A stretch of 64,000 nt of DNA from assembly GCF_900091455.1 (NCBI RefSeq), contig NZ_LT607412.1:806001-870000 (forward strand), read 5' to 3'. Position 1 is the first letter of the stretch. Each line of letters begins with the position of its first letter. Source of the stretch: Micromonospora coriariae (GTDB lineage Bacteria > Actinomycetota > Actinomycetes > Mycobacteriales > Micromonosporaceae). Below are positions 15,146 to 23,501 of this stretch, one piece after another. Under the pieces are notes generated by a model, which saw only the letters and a list, made by a program, of their open reading frames with translations, had not been told where the DNA came from and searched no databases. Both the position numbers and the translations under genes were made by a program.

Positions 15146-17452
15146 TCAGGCGGCACTGTCGGTCTCCTCTCCGCCCTGCCGGGCAGGCGCCGGTGGGATG
15201 GGGAAGTTGCGGTTGAAGACGTTGTCCGGGTCGTACGTCGCCTTGACGTCGCGCAGCCGGCTGAGGGTGGGCTCGGGGAAGGCGTCCAGGAGCCGCTCCG
15301 GGCTCGTGTCGGACTCGAAGCTCAGGTACATGCCGTCGAGGTGCTCGTACAGGTCGGCCCAGAGCTTGTCGAGTCGGGACCGACGGTCCGGGACGGTGGC
15401 GGCGAGCACGGAGAAGTTCTGCTCCCGGTGCGCGTAGGCGGTGGCCTCGCGGGTGACGTCGTTGACCGCTCCCCCGACGGAACGGAACTGCATGACCATC
15501 ACGTCACCGGAGCCGATCATCGTCGCCATGACCTCTGCGGCCTGCGGTGTGATGTGGTGCAGCAGGCCGCTGTGGCTGTCCGACAGGCCCTGGCCCCGAT
15601 GCTGGTCGCCGGGCGGGGCGACGAGCGCCGGATACGGCGCGAGCTGCGCCTGCTGGTCGAGGATCGGCCCGATCTCCAGGAACGGGCTCAGAGCGGACTG
15701 CGCCGCTTCGATGTCGTCCCCGGCGTACACCAGGGTGACCTGGGCCATCGGTGGGTTGCCGCGGCGTCCGGGGAACAGGCTCAGGAAGCTCGTCAACTCG
15801 CGCGGCGCGTCCTCGATGAGCCGGCCCCAACGACCGAGCAGGTCGGCGGTGTCGCTCGCGTCGACCACGAGCCGGGCGAAGACGACCTTGTCGACCTCGT
15901 ACGCCTCCAGCTCGAGGGCGGTGACGACGCCGAAGTTGCCGCCGGCGCCGCGGATCGCCCAGAACAGGTCGGGGTGGTGGTGTTCGTCCACCCGCAGCAG
16001 GCTGCCGTCGGCGGTGACGATCTCGGCGGCGACGATGTGGTCGATGGTCAGGCCATACTTGCGCACCAGGTATCCGACGCCGGCGGTGGTGGCGAGGCCA
16101 CCGACGCCCACGTCGCCGTAGTCCCCCGAGCTCATCGCCAGCCCGTACGGGGCGAGCGCCTGGGCGACGTGCCCCCAGCGGGCTCCCGGCTCGAGGCGGA
16201 TCCGGTGGGTCGCCCGGTCGAGCACCTCGACCTTGTCCATCCTGGACATGTCGATGACGATTCCGCCGTCGTTCGTCGACCGGCCGCTGATGCCGTGCCC
16301 ACCGCTGCGTACGGCGAGCGGAAGCTGCTGCGTCCGCGCGTAGGCCACGGCGTCGACCACCTCGGCGGCGTCCCGGGGGCGGATCACCAGGGCGGGTGAG
16401 CCCTTCCAGCTGTGGCTGTGGCGCACCTGCTCGTACTCGGGGTCGCCGGGCTCGACGGACCCCGTGGCCAGCGACGCGGGCAGGGCGTCATAGTCGACGC
16501 CGGGCTGGCGCCTGGCCAGGGCCACTGTCGACCGGACCCGGCCGGTTGTGGTCCCGTTTCCCGCGCGTTCCTTGGCCACGGCCTCCCGCAGCGCGGGGGC
16601 GATCTCCTGCCCGAACGCCTGGATGAGGCGTGGATCGTCGCGACCGATGAGGAAGGTGCTGAACCCCTCGTCGAGGACCAGCGGGAGGAGCTGGTCGACC
16701 CACTGCTCGGCCGGCCCCTGGAGGAAGCCGCGGCTACGCGTCGACACGTCGACCGTGAACACGTTGAGCAGCCGGCGGATCTGTCGCGGGTCGCGTCCGG
16801 CCGCCACCGCCGCCTCGTCGATGAGTCGGTTGGCGGTGGCCCGGTCCGGTGACCGGAGGTACTCCTGCGTCGGCAACCAACCGTCGGCCTTCTGGCCGGT
16901 CAGTGCCAGCATCCGAGGCTGGTAGGCGCCGAGCCAGATGTTGATGTCGTGCTCCGGTGCCGGGCCGCGCCGCATGCCCGGGATCGGGTAGTACTTTCCC
17001 TCGCGCTGGAACGGTCCGGCGGTGCCGTCGTCCCAGACGCCACGCAGCACGTCGATCGCCTCGCGCAACGCCTCGACGCCCTGCCCGGCGGTCAGCCGAC
17101 GCGCGCCCATCCCCTCGACCCCGTCCCAGAAGGCGCCGGCGCCGAGGCCGAGCTCGAATCGGCCGTGCGACAGCCGGTCCAGGCTCGCCGCGGCCCGGGC
17201 CAGGACGGCCGGCGGGCGCAGCGGCAGGCTCAGGACGTTCCCCGAGATCCGTAGCTGCTCGGTACGGGCGGCCACCCAGCTCAGCAGGGTCCAGGTGTCG
17301 AGGTAGTCGGCGTTGTAGGGATGGTCCTGGAAGGTGGCGAGGTCCAGCCCCGCCGCCTCGGTCAGCTCCGCCAACGCCACGACCCGGTCCGGGTCGTGCG
17401 CGGTCGGCGTGAGGAACGTCCCGAACAGGAGGTCATGTCCGTAATCGGGCAT
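15146..17452 (-). CDS. Luciferase-like monooxygenase / FAD-linked oxidase fusion
   Basis: A 768-residue two-domain oxidoreductase. Residues about 1-315 are a luciferase-like (LLM) flavin/F420-dependent domain: GTFLTPTAHDPDRVV, LGLGAGAFWDGVEGMGARRL, NIWLGAYQPRMLALTG. After a linker (about 315-355) comes a vanillyl-alcohol-oxidase/BBE-type FAD domain: ALVIRPRDAAEVV, RSGGHGISG (the His that usually carries covalent FAD), DYGDVGVGGLATTAGVGYL, and a C-terminal NVFNRNFPI berberine-bridge motif. The second conserved Cys of bicovalent BBE enzymes is not seen. The fusion would let one polypeptide hold two flavin sites; substrate unknown. ATG 17452 fits the domain start and is preceded by GGTGGTACGG. 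A further upstream start at 17503 would add 17 unrelated residues and overlap a candidate operator. Confidence 0.88.
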   Translation of the reverse strand: MPDYGHDLLFGTFLTPTAHDPDRVVALAELTEAAGLDLATFQDHPYNADYLDTWTLLSWVAARTEQLRISGNVLSLPLRPPAVLARAAASLDRLSHGRFELGLGAGAFWDGVEGMGARRLTAGQGVEALREAIDVLRGVWDDGTAGPFQREGKYYPIPGMRRGPAPEHDINIWLGAYQPRMLALTGQKADGWLPTQEYLRSPDRATANRLIDEAAVAAGRDPRQIRRLLNVFTVDVSTRSRGFLQGPAEQWVDQLLPLVLDEGFSTFLIGRDDPRLIQAFGQEIAPALREAVAKERAGNGTTTGRVRSTVALARRQPGVDYDALPASLATGSVEPGDPEYEQVRHSHSWKGSPALVIRPRDAAEVVDAVAYARTQQLPLAVRSGGHGISGRSTNDGGIVIDMSRMDKVEVLDRATHRIRLEPGARWGHVAQALAPYGLAMSSGDYGDVGVGGLATTAGVGYLVRKYGLTIDHIVAAEIVTADGSLLRVDEHHHPDLFWAIRGAGGNFGVVTALELEAYEVDKVVFARLVVDASDTADLLGRWGRLIEDAPRELTSFLSLFPGRRGNPPMAQVTLVYAGDDIEAAQSALSPFLEIGPILDQQAQLAPYPALVAPPGDQHRGQGLSDSHSGLLHHITPQAAEVMATMIGSGDVMVMQFRSVGGAVNDVTREATAYAHREQNFSVLAATVPDRRSRLDKLWADLYEHLDGMYLSFESDTSPERLLDAFPEPTLSRLRDVKATYDPDNVFNRNFPIPPAPARQGGEETDSAA

Positions 17453-17493
17453 TGCCGTACCACCAATCTGCTTCTCATTGGTCGACAGGTTCT

Positions 17494-17576
17494 GTTGATC
17501 CACAACTTATTTGCCGGACCGCACATTCCGTTCGGCAGCGAGGTGTGTTGGTCACAACATGAGTTGTCGAACAAAC
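17494..17576. promoter_or_regulatory. Cluster of three GTTG/CAAC inverted repeats
   Basis: GTTG-ATCCA-CAAC (17494-17506), GTTG-GTCA-CAAC (17547-17558) and the imperfect GTTGTCGAACAAAC (17563-17576) sit in the divergent region between the fusion oxidoreductase and the SnoaL-like gene. They resemble the site in front of the MarR gene. Probable MarR-controlled promoter region; spacers of four to six bases differ, so one exact consensus is not proven. Confidence 0.45.
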
Positions 17577-17688
17577 GATGGTGAGCGCCGGCCCCGGGTC
17601 ATCCACGCGTCGGACGCGTTCCGCCCGAGGTCAGCGGCGGTTGCTCTACGCTCACCACCGGACTTTCCAACCGACGAAAGATCGACTC

Positions 17689-18018
17689 ATGGCCACCACG
17701 GACACTCCTGCCGCCATCCGCGCCTTCATCGACGCGACCAACACCGGCGACTCGGAGGCCTTCGCCGCCGCCTTCACCGACGACGCCTACCTCAATGACT
17801 GGGGCCGCGAGTATCGCGGCCGTGACGGCGTACGCGACTGGGACCGCACCGACAACATCGGCAAGCAGTCGCACTTCGAGATCGTCGCGGTCGAGTCCGG
17901 CTCCGATCCCGACAGCTACGTCGTCACCCTCACGGTGACCGGCAACGGCTACAACGGCACCGGCCCGATGACCTTCCACCTGCGCGACAACCTCATCGCG
18001 AGCCTGCGGATCAGCTGA
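17689..18018 (+). CDS. SnoaL-like / NTF2-fold protein
   Basis: A 109-residue single-domain protein. The pattern IRAFIDATNTGDSEAFAAAFTDDAYLNDWGREYRGRDGVRDW is the N-terminal helix pair and strand of the SnoaL/NTF2-like fold, followed by four strands ending in FHLRDNLIASLRIS. Members are small polyketide cyclases, isomerases or ligand-binding proteins. The usual Asp/His catalytic pair cannot be confirmed. It is divergent from the luciferase-like/FAD fusion gene and shares its operator-rich region, so it may act on the same compound. ATG 17689 is chosen because the fold begins within eight residues; an upstream in-frame extension to 17578 is low-complexity. Confidence 0.82.
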   Translation: MATTDTPAAIRAFIDATNTGDSEAFAAAFTDDAYLNDWGREYRGRDGVRDWDRTDNIGKQSHFEIVAVESGSDPDSYVVTLTVTGNGYNGTGPMTFHLRDNLIASLRIS

Positions 18019-18164
18019 CGGCCGGCGCCACGCCAGGACACCCGGAACCGCGCCGGCCCGTCACCGCGGTGCAAGTGCGTCCACGATTGACAGCACATCG
18101 ACGCGCCGCTATTTGACTGGTGTTCGCCGTCTACGGGGAGCAGTTCCGCATCGGCTAGACGCCC

Positions 18165-18195
18165 TTGCCTTGACGCCGGCGACAAGGTTTAGCGT
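18165..18195 (+). promoter_or_regulatory. MerR-class promoter with 19-bp spacer and palindrome
   Basis: A -35-like TTGCCT (18165-18170) and a -10-like TAGCGT (18190-18195) are 19 bp apart, the long spacer typical of MerR-activated promoters. Between them lies a 20-bp near-perfect palindrome at 18168-18187: arms CCTTG and CAAGG around a CGCCGGCG core, broken only by one A on each side. The MerR gene starts 29 bp downstream. Confidence 0.65.
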
Positions 18196-18224
18196 GGTCG
18201 CGACGGGCTGACGGAGGGGGTCGG

Positions 18225-18617
18225 ATGCTGATCGGGGAGCTGGCTGAGCGGGCCGGCACGAGCACACGCGCCCTGCGCTACTACGAGGCACACGGGCTGG
18301 TCCTGGCCCAGCGGTCGGCCAACGGCTACCGCGTCTACGAAGAGGCGGAGCTTCGGGTCGTACGGGAGATCCGCGCACTGCTCGACGTCGGCTTCGGCCT
18401 CGACGACGTCCGCCCGTTCGTCGCCTGTCTGCGGGCCGGCAACGCGTCCGGCGACGTCTGCCCGGATTCGGTGACGGTGCTGCGACGCAAGCTCGCCGAG
18501 GTCGACGCCTACCTCGACCGGCTCGGCGCCGTCCGCCAGCAGCTCCACGCCCAGCTCACCCACGCCATCGCGCACCGGGAGGAAACATGCCCCAGGAAAC
18601 GGCAGTCGGCTCACTAG
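18225..18617 (+). CDS. MerR family transcriptional regulator
   Basis: A 130-residue regulator. The N terminus MLIGELAERAGTSTRALRYYEAHGLV is the canonical MerR helix-turn-helix, followed by the wing motif GYRVYEEAELRVVREIRALLDVGF and a long dimerisation helix. Cysteines in VACLRAG, DVCPDS and ETCPRK near the C terminus could bind metal or respond to oxidation. The stop lies 31 bp inside the thioredoxin gene, so the two are translationally linked and a redox role is likely. A MerR-type promoter with a palindrome lies directly upstream, indicating autoregulation. The ATG at 18225 follows GGAGGGGGTCGG. Confidence 0.93.
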   Translation: MLIGELAERAGTSTRALRYYEAHGLVLAQRSANGYRVYEEAELRVVREIRALLDVGFGLDDVRPFVACLRAGNASGDVCPDSVTVLRRKLAEVDAYLDRLGAVRQQLHAQLTHAIAHREETCPRKRQSAH

Positions 18618-18934
18618 TCACCGTCACCGACGACACGTTCGCCGAGCTGGTGCTGGCCAGCGACCGGCCGATGGTGGTCGACTTCTGGGCGGACTGGTGC
18701 CCGCCCTGCAAGGCGATCGAAAAGAGCCTGGCCGAGCTGGCCGGGGAGTTCGGCGAGCGGATGGTCGTGGCCAAGCTCAACTCCGACGAGAACCCGGAGG
18801 CCACCCGGCGTTACGCCGTCATGTCGCTGCCGACGCTGCTGGTCTTCCGGCGGGGCGAGGTCGTCGGCTCGACAGTGGGGTCCAGGCCGAAGACTTACCT
18901 GCGGCAGATCCTGACCACCCAGGCCGGCCTGTAG
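18587..18934 (+). CDS. trxA: Thioredoxin
   Basis: A 115-residue thioredoxin, a small cytoplasmic disulfide reductase. The active site WCPPC at residues 37-41 replaces the common WCGPC, a variant seen in some thioredoxins and TlpA-like proteins. The remaining fold is canonical: FAELVLASDRPMVVDFWADW, the cis-Pro in VMSLPTLLVF, and a terminal LTTQAGL helix. The gene starts 31 bp inside the MerR coding region with its own ATG, preceded by GGGAGGAAAC. MerR and thioredoxin therefore form a two-gene operon, and the regulator probably senses a thiol or electrophile stress. No thioredoxin reductase is nearby. Confidence 0.93.
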   Translation: MPQETAVGSLVTVTDDTFAELVLASDRPMVVDFWADWCPPCKAIEKSLAELAGEFGERMVVAKLNSDENPEATRRYAVMSLPTLLVFRRGEVVGSTVGSRPKTYLRQILTTQAGL

Positions 18935-18939
18935 CTCGG

Positions 18940-19491
18940 TCAGCGGCGGCTGAGCTCCGCCTCAAGTCGCTGGATGAGCGTCTTGCGGCCCTTGCCGTCG
19001 CGCTCCCGTCGCAGGGCGGCTCTGAGCTGACGCGTGTCGAGCCCACGGACCAGCTTGGCCGCCTCGGCGACCGACATCTCCGACATCCGTCCGGCCGTCG
19101 TGGCGTCCCGGCGGGCTCGACTGGCCGGCCCGGTGTTGGCCACGAACTGCCTGCCGGTTCGCGACGCCTTCCGCTTCTTGGTGTCGGTGGCGCGCTTTTC
19201 CTCCTCCGACAGCTCCTCCCAGGCCTTCTTCGGCAGGTAGCGACTGGTTGTGTCACCGTGCCGGGCCCGGGTGTCGCCCTCCCTGGTCTGCCACTCCTCC
19301 GCGCCCCACCGCTGCAGGGACTTCTGCCGCTCGTCCTTGGGGCCCAGGAATCCCCCGCCGCGCCTCTTGTACTCCTGAGTGACCAGTTGTGACTTCCGCG
19401 CCGACCACTGCCCCGGTCTGCCGCCCTTGTCGGAAGCCTTGATCTCTTCCTTGATCTGCTCTCTGAGCTCGGGCTTCGTGTACCGCGCCAT
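18940..19491 (-). CDS. DUF5872 family protein
   Basis: A 183-residue, very basic, mostly helical protein. KPELREQIKEEIKASDKGGRPGQWSARKSQL at the N terminus and GGGFLGPKDERQKSLQRWGAEEW match the DUF5872 domain, found in bacteria and some large DNA viruses. The second half is rich in R and K, with TKKRKASRTGRQF, and ends in a short helical segment LIQRLEAELSRR. The charge suggests nucleic-acid association, but nothing firm is known. It is convergent with the thioredoxin gene, with five bases between the stops. The ATG at 19491 is the only sensible start because the domain begins at residue 4. Confidence 0.82.
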   Translation of the reverse strand: MARYTKPELREQIKEEIKASDKGGRPGQWSARKSQLVTQEYKRRGGGFLGPKDERQKSLQRWGAEEWQTREGDTRARHGDTTSRYLPKKAWEELSEEEKRATDTKKRKASRTGRQFVANTGPASRARRDATTAGRMSEMSVAEAAKLVRGLDTRQLRAALRRERDGKGRKTLIQRLEAELSRR

Positions 19492-19589
19492 GGATCGCAG
19501 CTACCCGGGGCCGCACCGCATATGCCTCCCGCGCGGCGGCTTGACCTCAACCTCACACGAGGTTCTAGCCTGCTTCCCGGAGGTACGGC

Positions 19590-21485
19590 ATGAGCATGGA
19601 AGTTACCGCGTGGACGTCGCTGCACCACGCGATGAACGCGCAGGACGAACGACCGCTGTCCCGGGCGACCCTGACGCGCATCGCGCGGTTCGCACGGCCA
19701 CATCGTGCGCTGATCATCAGGTTCCTGCTGTTGAGCGTGGTGACAGCTGCCCTCACGGTGGCGGCGCCGGTGCTCGCCGGTCGGGTCGTGGACGCGATCG
19801 TCGACGGCGCCGACAGCGGCGTCGTGATCCGGTTGGCGGTGCTGATCGCCGTGATCGCCCTGGCCGAAGCCGGCCTGGGTCTGGTGACGCGGTTCCTGTC
19901 CGCCAGCATCGGTGAGGGCCTGATCGTCCAGCTGCGGACGGCCGTCTTCGACCACGTCCAGCGCATGCCTGTGGCGTTCTTCACCCGGACCCGTACGGGT
20001 GCGCTGGTCAGCCGTTTGAACAACGATGTGATCGGCGCGCAGCGGGCATTCAGCGGCACCCTGTCGAGCGTGGTCGGCAACGCCGTCACACTGGCCCTGA
20101 CGCTGGCGGTCATGCTCAGCTTCTCGTGGCAGATCACCCTGCTGGCGCTCGTACTGCTGCCGATCTTCGTCCTCCCGGCCCGGCAGATGGGTTCGCGGCT
20201 CGCCCGGTTGCAGCGCGAAGCGGCCGAACACAACGCGGCAATGAGCACCCGGATGACCGAGCGTTTCTCGGCACCCGGAGCGACACTGGTCAAGCTGTAC
20301 GGACGTCCGGCCGAGGAGTCGGCCGAGTTCGCGGCGCGGGCGCGCCGGGTGCGCGACATCGGCGTCCGCACCGCCATGCTCCAGTGGGTCTTCATCACCG
20401 CGCTCACCGTTGTCGGCTCGCTGGCGCTGGCCCTGGTCTACGGGTTGGGCGGTTTCTACGCCCTGCGGGGCAGCCTCGACGCCGGCACAGTGGTCGCGCT
20501 CGCGCTGCTGCTGTCGCGCCTCTACGCGCCCTTGACGTCGCTGGCCAGTGCCCGGGTGGAGGTGATGAGCGCGCTGGTGAGCTTCGAGCGGGTGTTCGAG
20601 ATCCTCGACCTCAAGCCGCTGATCCTCGACAGGTCCGATGCGCGGCCGCTCCCGGACGGACCGGTGGCCGTGGAATTTGACGCGGTACGGTTCGGCTACC
20701 CGTCGGCCGACAAGGTGTCGCTCGCGTCCCTTGAGGATGTGACGAAGCTCGATACGCGCGGCGGCGAGGAGGTGCTGCACGGCGTGTCGTTCCGCGCCGA
20801 AGCGGGGCAGATGGTCGCCCTTGTCGGCTCCTCCGGGGCGGGCAAGTCGACGATCGCCCAACTCCTGCCGCGCCTGTACGACGTCGAGGGCGGCACGGTG
20901 AAGCTCGCCGACGTCGACGTACGCGACCTGTCGGCCGAGTCGATCCGAGCGGCGCTCGGCGTGGTGACCCAGGACGGGCACCTGTTCCACGAGAGCATCC
21001 GCGCCAACCTGGTGTTCGCCCGGCCGGACGCGACCGAGGAGGAGATGTGGGAGGTGCTGCGACGGGCCCGGCTCGACACCCTGATCCGCTCACTTCCGGA
21101 CGGGCTCGACACCGTCGTCGGTGAGCGGGGGTACCGCCTGTCGGGCGGGGAACGGCAACGCCTCACCATCGCGCGGCTACTGCTGGCCCGTCCCCGTGTG
21201 GTCATCCTGGACGAGGCCACGGCGCATCTGGACTCCACGTCGGAAGCCGCCGTACAGGACGCCCTCGCCGAGGCCCTGACCGGCCGGACCAGTGTGGTCA
21301 TCGCGCACCGGCTGTCCACCATCCGCGCGGCCGACCAGATCCTCGTCGTCGAGGACGGACGCATCGTGGAACGCGGGCGGCACAGCGAGCTACTCGCGGC
21401 CGGTGGCCGGTACCAGGATCTGTACCGCACCCAGTTCGACCAGGACGAGCCGACGGCCCAGGACGAGCGCGTCGCGGCCGTCTGA
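19590..21485 (+). CDS. ABC exporter, fused permease and ATPase
   Basis: A 631-residue half-transporter. Six transmembrane helices lie between residues 45 and 310, with the intracellular loop motifs FFTRTRTGALVSRLNNDV and RMTERFSAPGATLVKLYG. The C-terminal ATPase has Walker A LVGSSGAGKST, the Q-loop GVVTQDGHLFH, signature LSGGERQRLTIARLLLARP, Walker B VVILDEATAHLD and the H-loop VIAHRLSTI. It is probably a homodimeric multidrug- or lipid-type exporter in the inner membrane. An insert of about 25 residues after FGYPSADKVSLASLEDVTK, before the Walker A strand, is unusual. ATG 19590 follows CGGAGG. It stands alone, divergent from the DUF5872 gene. Confidence 0.94.
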   Translation: MSMEVTAWTSLHHAMNAQDERPLSRATLTRIARFARPHRALIIRFLLLSVVTAALTVAAPVLAGRVVDAIVDGADSGVVIRLAVLIAVIALAEAGLGLVTRFLSASIGEGLIVQLRTAVFDHVQRMPVAFFTRTRTGALVSRLNNDVIGAQRAFSGTLSSVVGNAVTLALTLAVMLSFSWQITLLALVLLPIFVLPARQMGSRLARLQREAAEHNAAMSTRMTERFSAPGATLVKLYGRPAEESAEFAARARRVRDIGVRTAMLQWVFITALTVVGSLALALVYGLGGFYALRGSLDAGTVVALALLLSRLYAPLTSLASARVEVMSALVSFERVFEILDLKPLILDRSDARPLPDGPVAVEFDAVRFGYPSADKVSLASLEDVTKLDTRGGEEVLHGVSFRAEAGQMVALVGSSGAGKSTIAQLLPRLYDVEGGTVKLADVDVRDLSAESIRAALGVVTQDGHLFHESIRANLVFARPDATEEEMWEVLRRARLDTLIRSLPDGLDTVVGERGYRLSGGERQRLTIARLLLARPRVVILDEATAHLDSTSEAAVQDALAEALTGRTSVVIAHRLSTIRAADQILVVEDGRIVERGRHSELLAAGGRYQDLYRTQFDQDEPTAQDERVAAV

Positions 21486-21546
21486 GGGATGTCTTCGTAC
21501 CGCCGCCCGCCACGGTGAGCCCGTGGCGGGCGGCGGCAACCCGGCC

Positions 21547-22092
21547 TCAGTCGTCGTCGTTCCGGTCGTCGTCATCGTCGTCGTCACGGTCGTCACGGTC
21601 GTCACGGTCGTCGCCGTCGTCGTCGACGGGCTCCTGCTCGGCCTTGACCACCGTGCCGTTGTCCCGGTCGACGTCCACCTCGTGCTCGGTGTCGCCCGCG
21701 ACGATCTCGACGCTCCAGACCGGCCGGCCGTGCTCCTGCTCGGCCTCCACCTCGGTGATCTGGCCGCCACCGGCCCTGGCGAGCGCGATCTCGCCGGCCC
21801 GCTGCTGGTCGACGGCCCCGCCGGGGCCGCCGCTCGACGGGCTGCCGCTCGACGGCGCACCGCTGGAGGGCGCACCGCTCGACGGCGTACCGCTGGTTCC
21901 CGGCGCCGGGTTGGTACCCCTGGTCGCGCTGTCGTCCGGTGCGTCGGTGGCCGTCGGGTCGACGGTGGCGGCGGTGAGTGCGGTGCCGCTGGCCCGCGAG
22001 TCGCCGGCGGCGCTGACGCCGACCGCGACCCCGGCCACGGCCAGCACCGCCGCTCCGCCGACCGATGCCAGGAGCAGAGAGCTGCGCTTCAT
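21547..22092 (-). CDS. PepSY-domain secreted or membrane-anchored protein
   Basis: A 181-residue protein. A signal peptide or anchor (residues 3-28, SLLLASVGGAAVLAVAGVAV) is followed by a low-complexity SG/SSGAPSSG linker. A single PepSY domain (about 95-160: AGEIALARAGGGQITEVEAE, WSVEIVAG, HEVDVDRDNGTVV) and a tail of mostly Asp and Arg follow. PepSY domains may inhibit proteases or sense the cell surface. It sits directly after a histidine kinase/response regulator pair, and a 23-bp element upstream is repeated at the divergent promoter beside the regulator, so it is a likely target. ATG 22092 is preferred over GTG 22104 because GGAAAGGTGG is then eight bases away. Confidence 0.85.
   Translation of the reverse strand: MKRSSLLLASVGGAAVLAVAGVAVGVSAAGDSRASGTALTAATVDPTATDAPDDSATRGTNPAPGTSGTPSSGAPSSGAPSSGSPSSGGPGGAVDQQRAGEIALARAGGGQITEVEAEQEHGRPVWSVEIVAGDTEHEVDVDRDNGTVVKAEQEPVDDDGDDRDDRDDRDDDDDDDRNDDD
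21550..21625. repeat. Low-complexity GTC/CGT repeat encoding Asp-rich tail
   Basis: Short GTC-rich runs and three to four copies of the 9-bp unit GTCACGGTC encode the Asp/Arg tail of the PepSY protein on the minus strand. It is a simple-sequence tract prone to length change rather than a mobile or CRISPR repeat. Confidence 0.75.
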
Positions 22093-22158
22093 CGTGATGT
22101 CCACCTTTCCTCGGTTGTCGACTTCGAGGATCGGATGGATCGGGATAGCGCCGCGCTG

Positions 22159-22181
22159 TCCGGACGCTAAGGCCGGGTTAA
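22159..22181 (-). promoter_or_regulatory. 23-bp candidate response-regulator site before PepSY gene
   Basis: On the minus strand this reads TTAACC, CG, GCCTTAGC, G, TCCGGA. The same element with three changed bases occurs at 24235-24257. TTA repeats at an 11-bp interval, the layout typical of OmpR-family binding sites. It lies 67 bp before the PepSY start and overlaps the stop codon of the kinase gene. Confidence 0.6.
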
Positions 22182-23501
22182 GCCGTTCCCGGCGGGCCTG
22201 GGCCCACCGTCCGCCGCGAGCCGCTCGGGCGTCGGCGGTCCGAGCCGGAGCAGCACCTGCGCCCCGCCTCCCGGACCGGTGCGCAGCTCCAGCCGGCCGC
22301 CGCCGGCCTGCGCGGCACGCCGGGCGATGTCCAGGCCGAGGCCGGTCGACCCGGCCGGACTGGCACCCCGGCGGACCGCCCCGGCCGGCATCCCCGGACC
22401 CTCGTCGGTGATGGTGAGCTGCACCTGGCCCTCTTCCCGGGCGAGCCGGACGGCGAAGGGCGTGCCGTCGGGGGTGTGCGCGAAGACGTTGCCCAGCAGG
22501 GCGTCCACGGCCGCCGTCAGGTCGTCGGCGGGCACACCCACGGGAAGCGGGCCGGGCGCCAGGTCCAGGGTGACGGTCCGGCCGGTGTCCTCGGCCAGCA
22601 CCGACCAGAACGCGACCCGGTCGCCGACGATCGACGCGGCGTCCGAGGTGGCCGTTCCCGTTGCCGGTGACCGGCGCCAGCGCGCCTGCCGGATCAGCCC
22701 GGTGACCGCCCGTTCCAGCCCGTCGGCGGCGGCGGTGATCCGTGCCGCGTCGTCCGGGTCGCGCAGCGACTCCGCCTCCAGCCGTAGCGCCGTCAACGGC
22801 GTACGCAGCCGGTGCGACAGGTCGGCGACCTGCTCCCGCTCCTGGCGCAGGAGCACCTGGATCCGGCCGGCCAGGTGGTTGAGCGCGCCGGCCACCTCAC
22901 GCAGCTCGGCCGGGCCGGCCGGCACGACCCGGGCGTCCAGCTCGGCGTTCGCCAGCCGGTTGGACACCGCGGAGAGGTCGCTGATCGGTCGGACCAGGGA
23001 GCGCGCCAGCCGGTCGGCGACCACCAGCCCGATCACCACCAGGACCACTCCGAGCAGGGCCAGCACCAGCCAGGCCCGGGTCACCCCGGCGGTCAACTCA
23101 TGCGGGGGCACCAGGACCCGGATCACTCCGGTGCCGTCCGCCCGGCCCTGCACCGCGATGACCACCTCCCGGCCGTCCGCCGACTCCCCCGTGAGGCTCT
23201 GCCCGCGCGCGGCCAGGGCCACCGCGGGCGTACGGGGCACCGGGGCGCCGAGCACAGTGCCGTCCGGCAGGAAGACGCTCACCGGTCGACCGGACTCCGC
23301 GGCGAGCTGCTCGACGGTCAGCCGGATGGTCGTCGCGTCGGCGGTGCCGACCACCGGCACCAGGCTCTGCGCGTCGGCGGTGGCCCGAACGGTGGCCCGG
23401 TCCTCGGCGACGGCGCGGACCAGCAGCGCCAACGGCACCAGGAACGCGATCAGGGTGAGGACGCTGACCGCGGCGACCAGCAGCGCGAGCCGGGCCCTCA
23501 C
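22167..23501 (-). CDS. Sensor histidine kinase
   Basis: A 444-residue membrane kinase of a two-component system. Two transmembrane helices (about 5-30 and 143-168) flank an extracytoplasmic domain of about 110 residues. These are followed by a HAMP region (RLARSLVRPISDLSAVSNRLANAEL), the HisKA box DLSHRLRTPLTALRLEAES with phospho-acceptor His230, and a HATPase domain with N-box ALLGNVFAHTP, G1 DEGPGMPAG and G2 GSTGLGLDIARRAA. The GTG start overlaps the stop of the response-regulator gene by four bases, so the two are co-translated. The signal is unknown. The PepSY protein encoded just downstream could modulate the sensor or be its output. Confidence 0.95.
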   Translation of the reverse strand: MRARLALLVAAVSVLTLIAFLVPLALLVRAVAEDRATVRATADAQSLVPVVGTADATTIRLTVEQLAAESGRPVSVFLPDGTVLGAPVPRTPAVALAARGQSLTGESADGREVVIAVQGRADGTGVIRVLVPPHELTAGVTRAWLVLALLGVVLVVIGLVVADRLARSLVRPISDLSAVSNRLANAELDARVVPAGPAELREVAGALNHLAGRIQVLLRQEREQVADLSHRLRTPLTALRLEAESLRDPDDAARITAAADGLERAVTGLIRQARWRRSPATGTATSDAASIVGDRVAFWSVLAEDTGRTVTLDLAPGPLPVGVPADDLTAAVDALLGNVFAHTPDGTPFAVRLAREEGQVQLTITDEGPGMPAGAVRRGASPAGSTGLGLDIARRAAQAGGGRLELRTGPGGGAQVLLRLGPPTPERLAADGGPRPAGNGLTRP

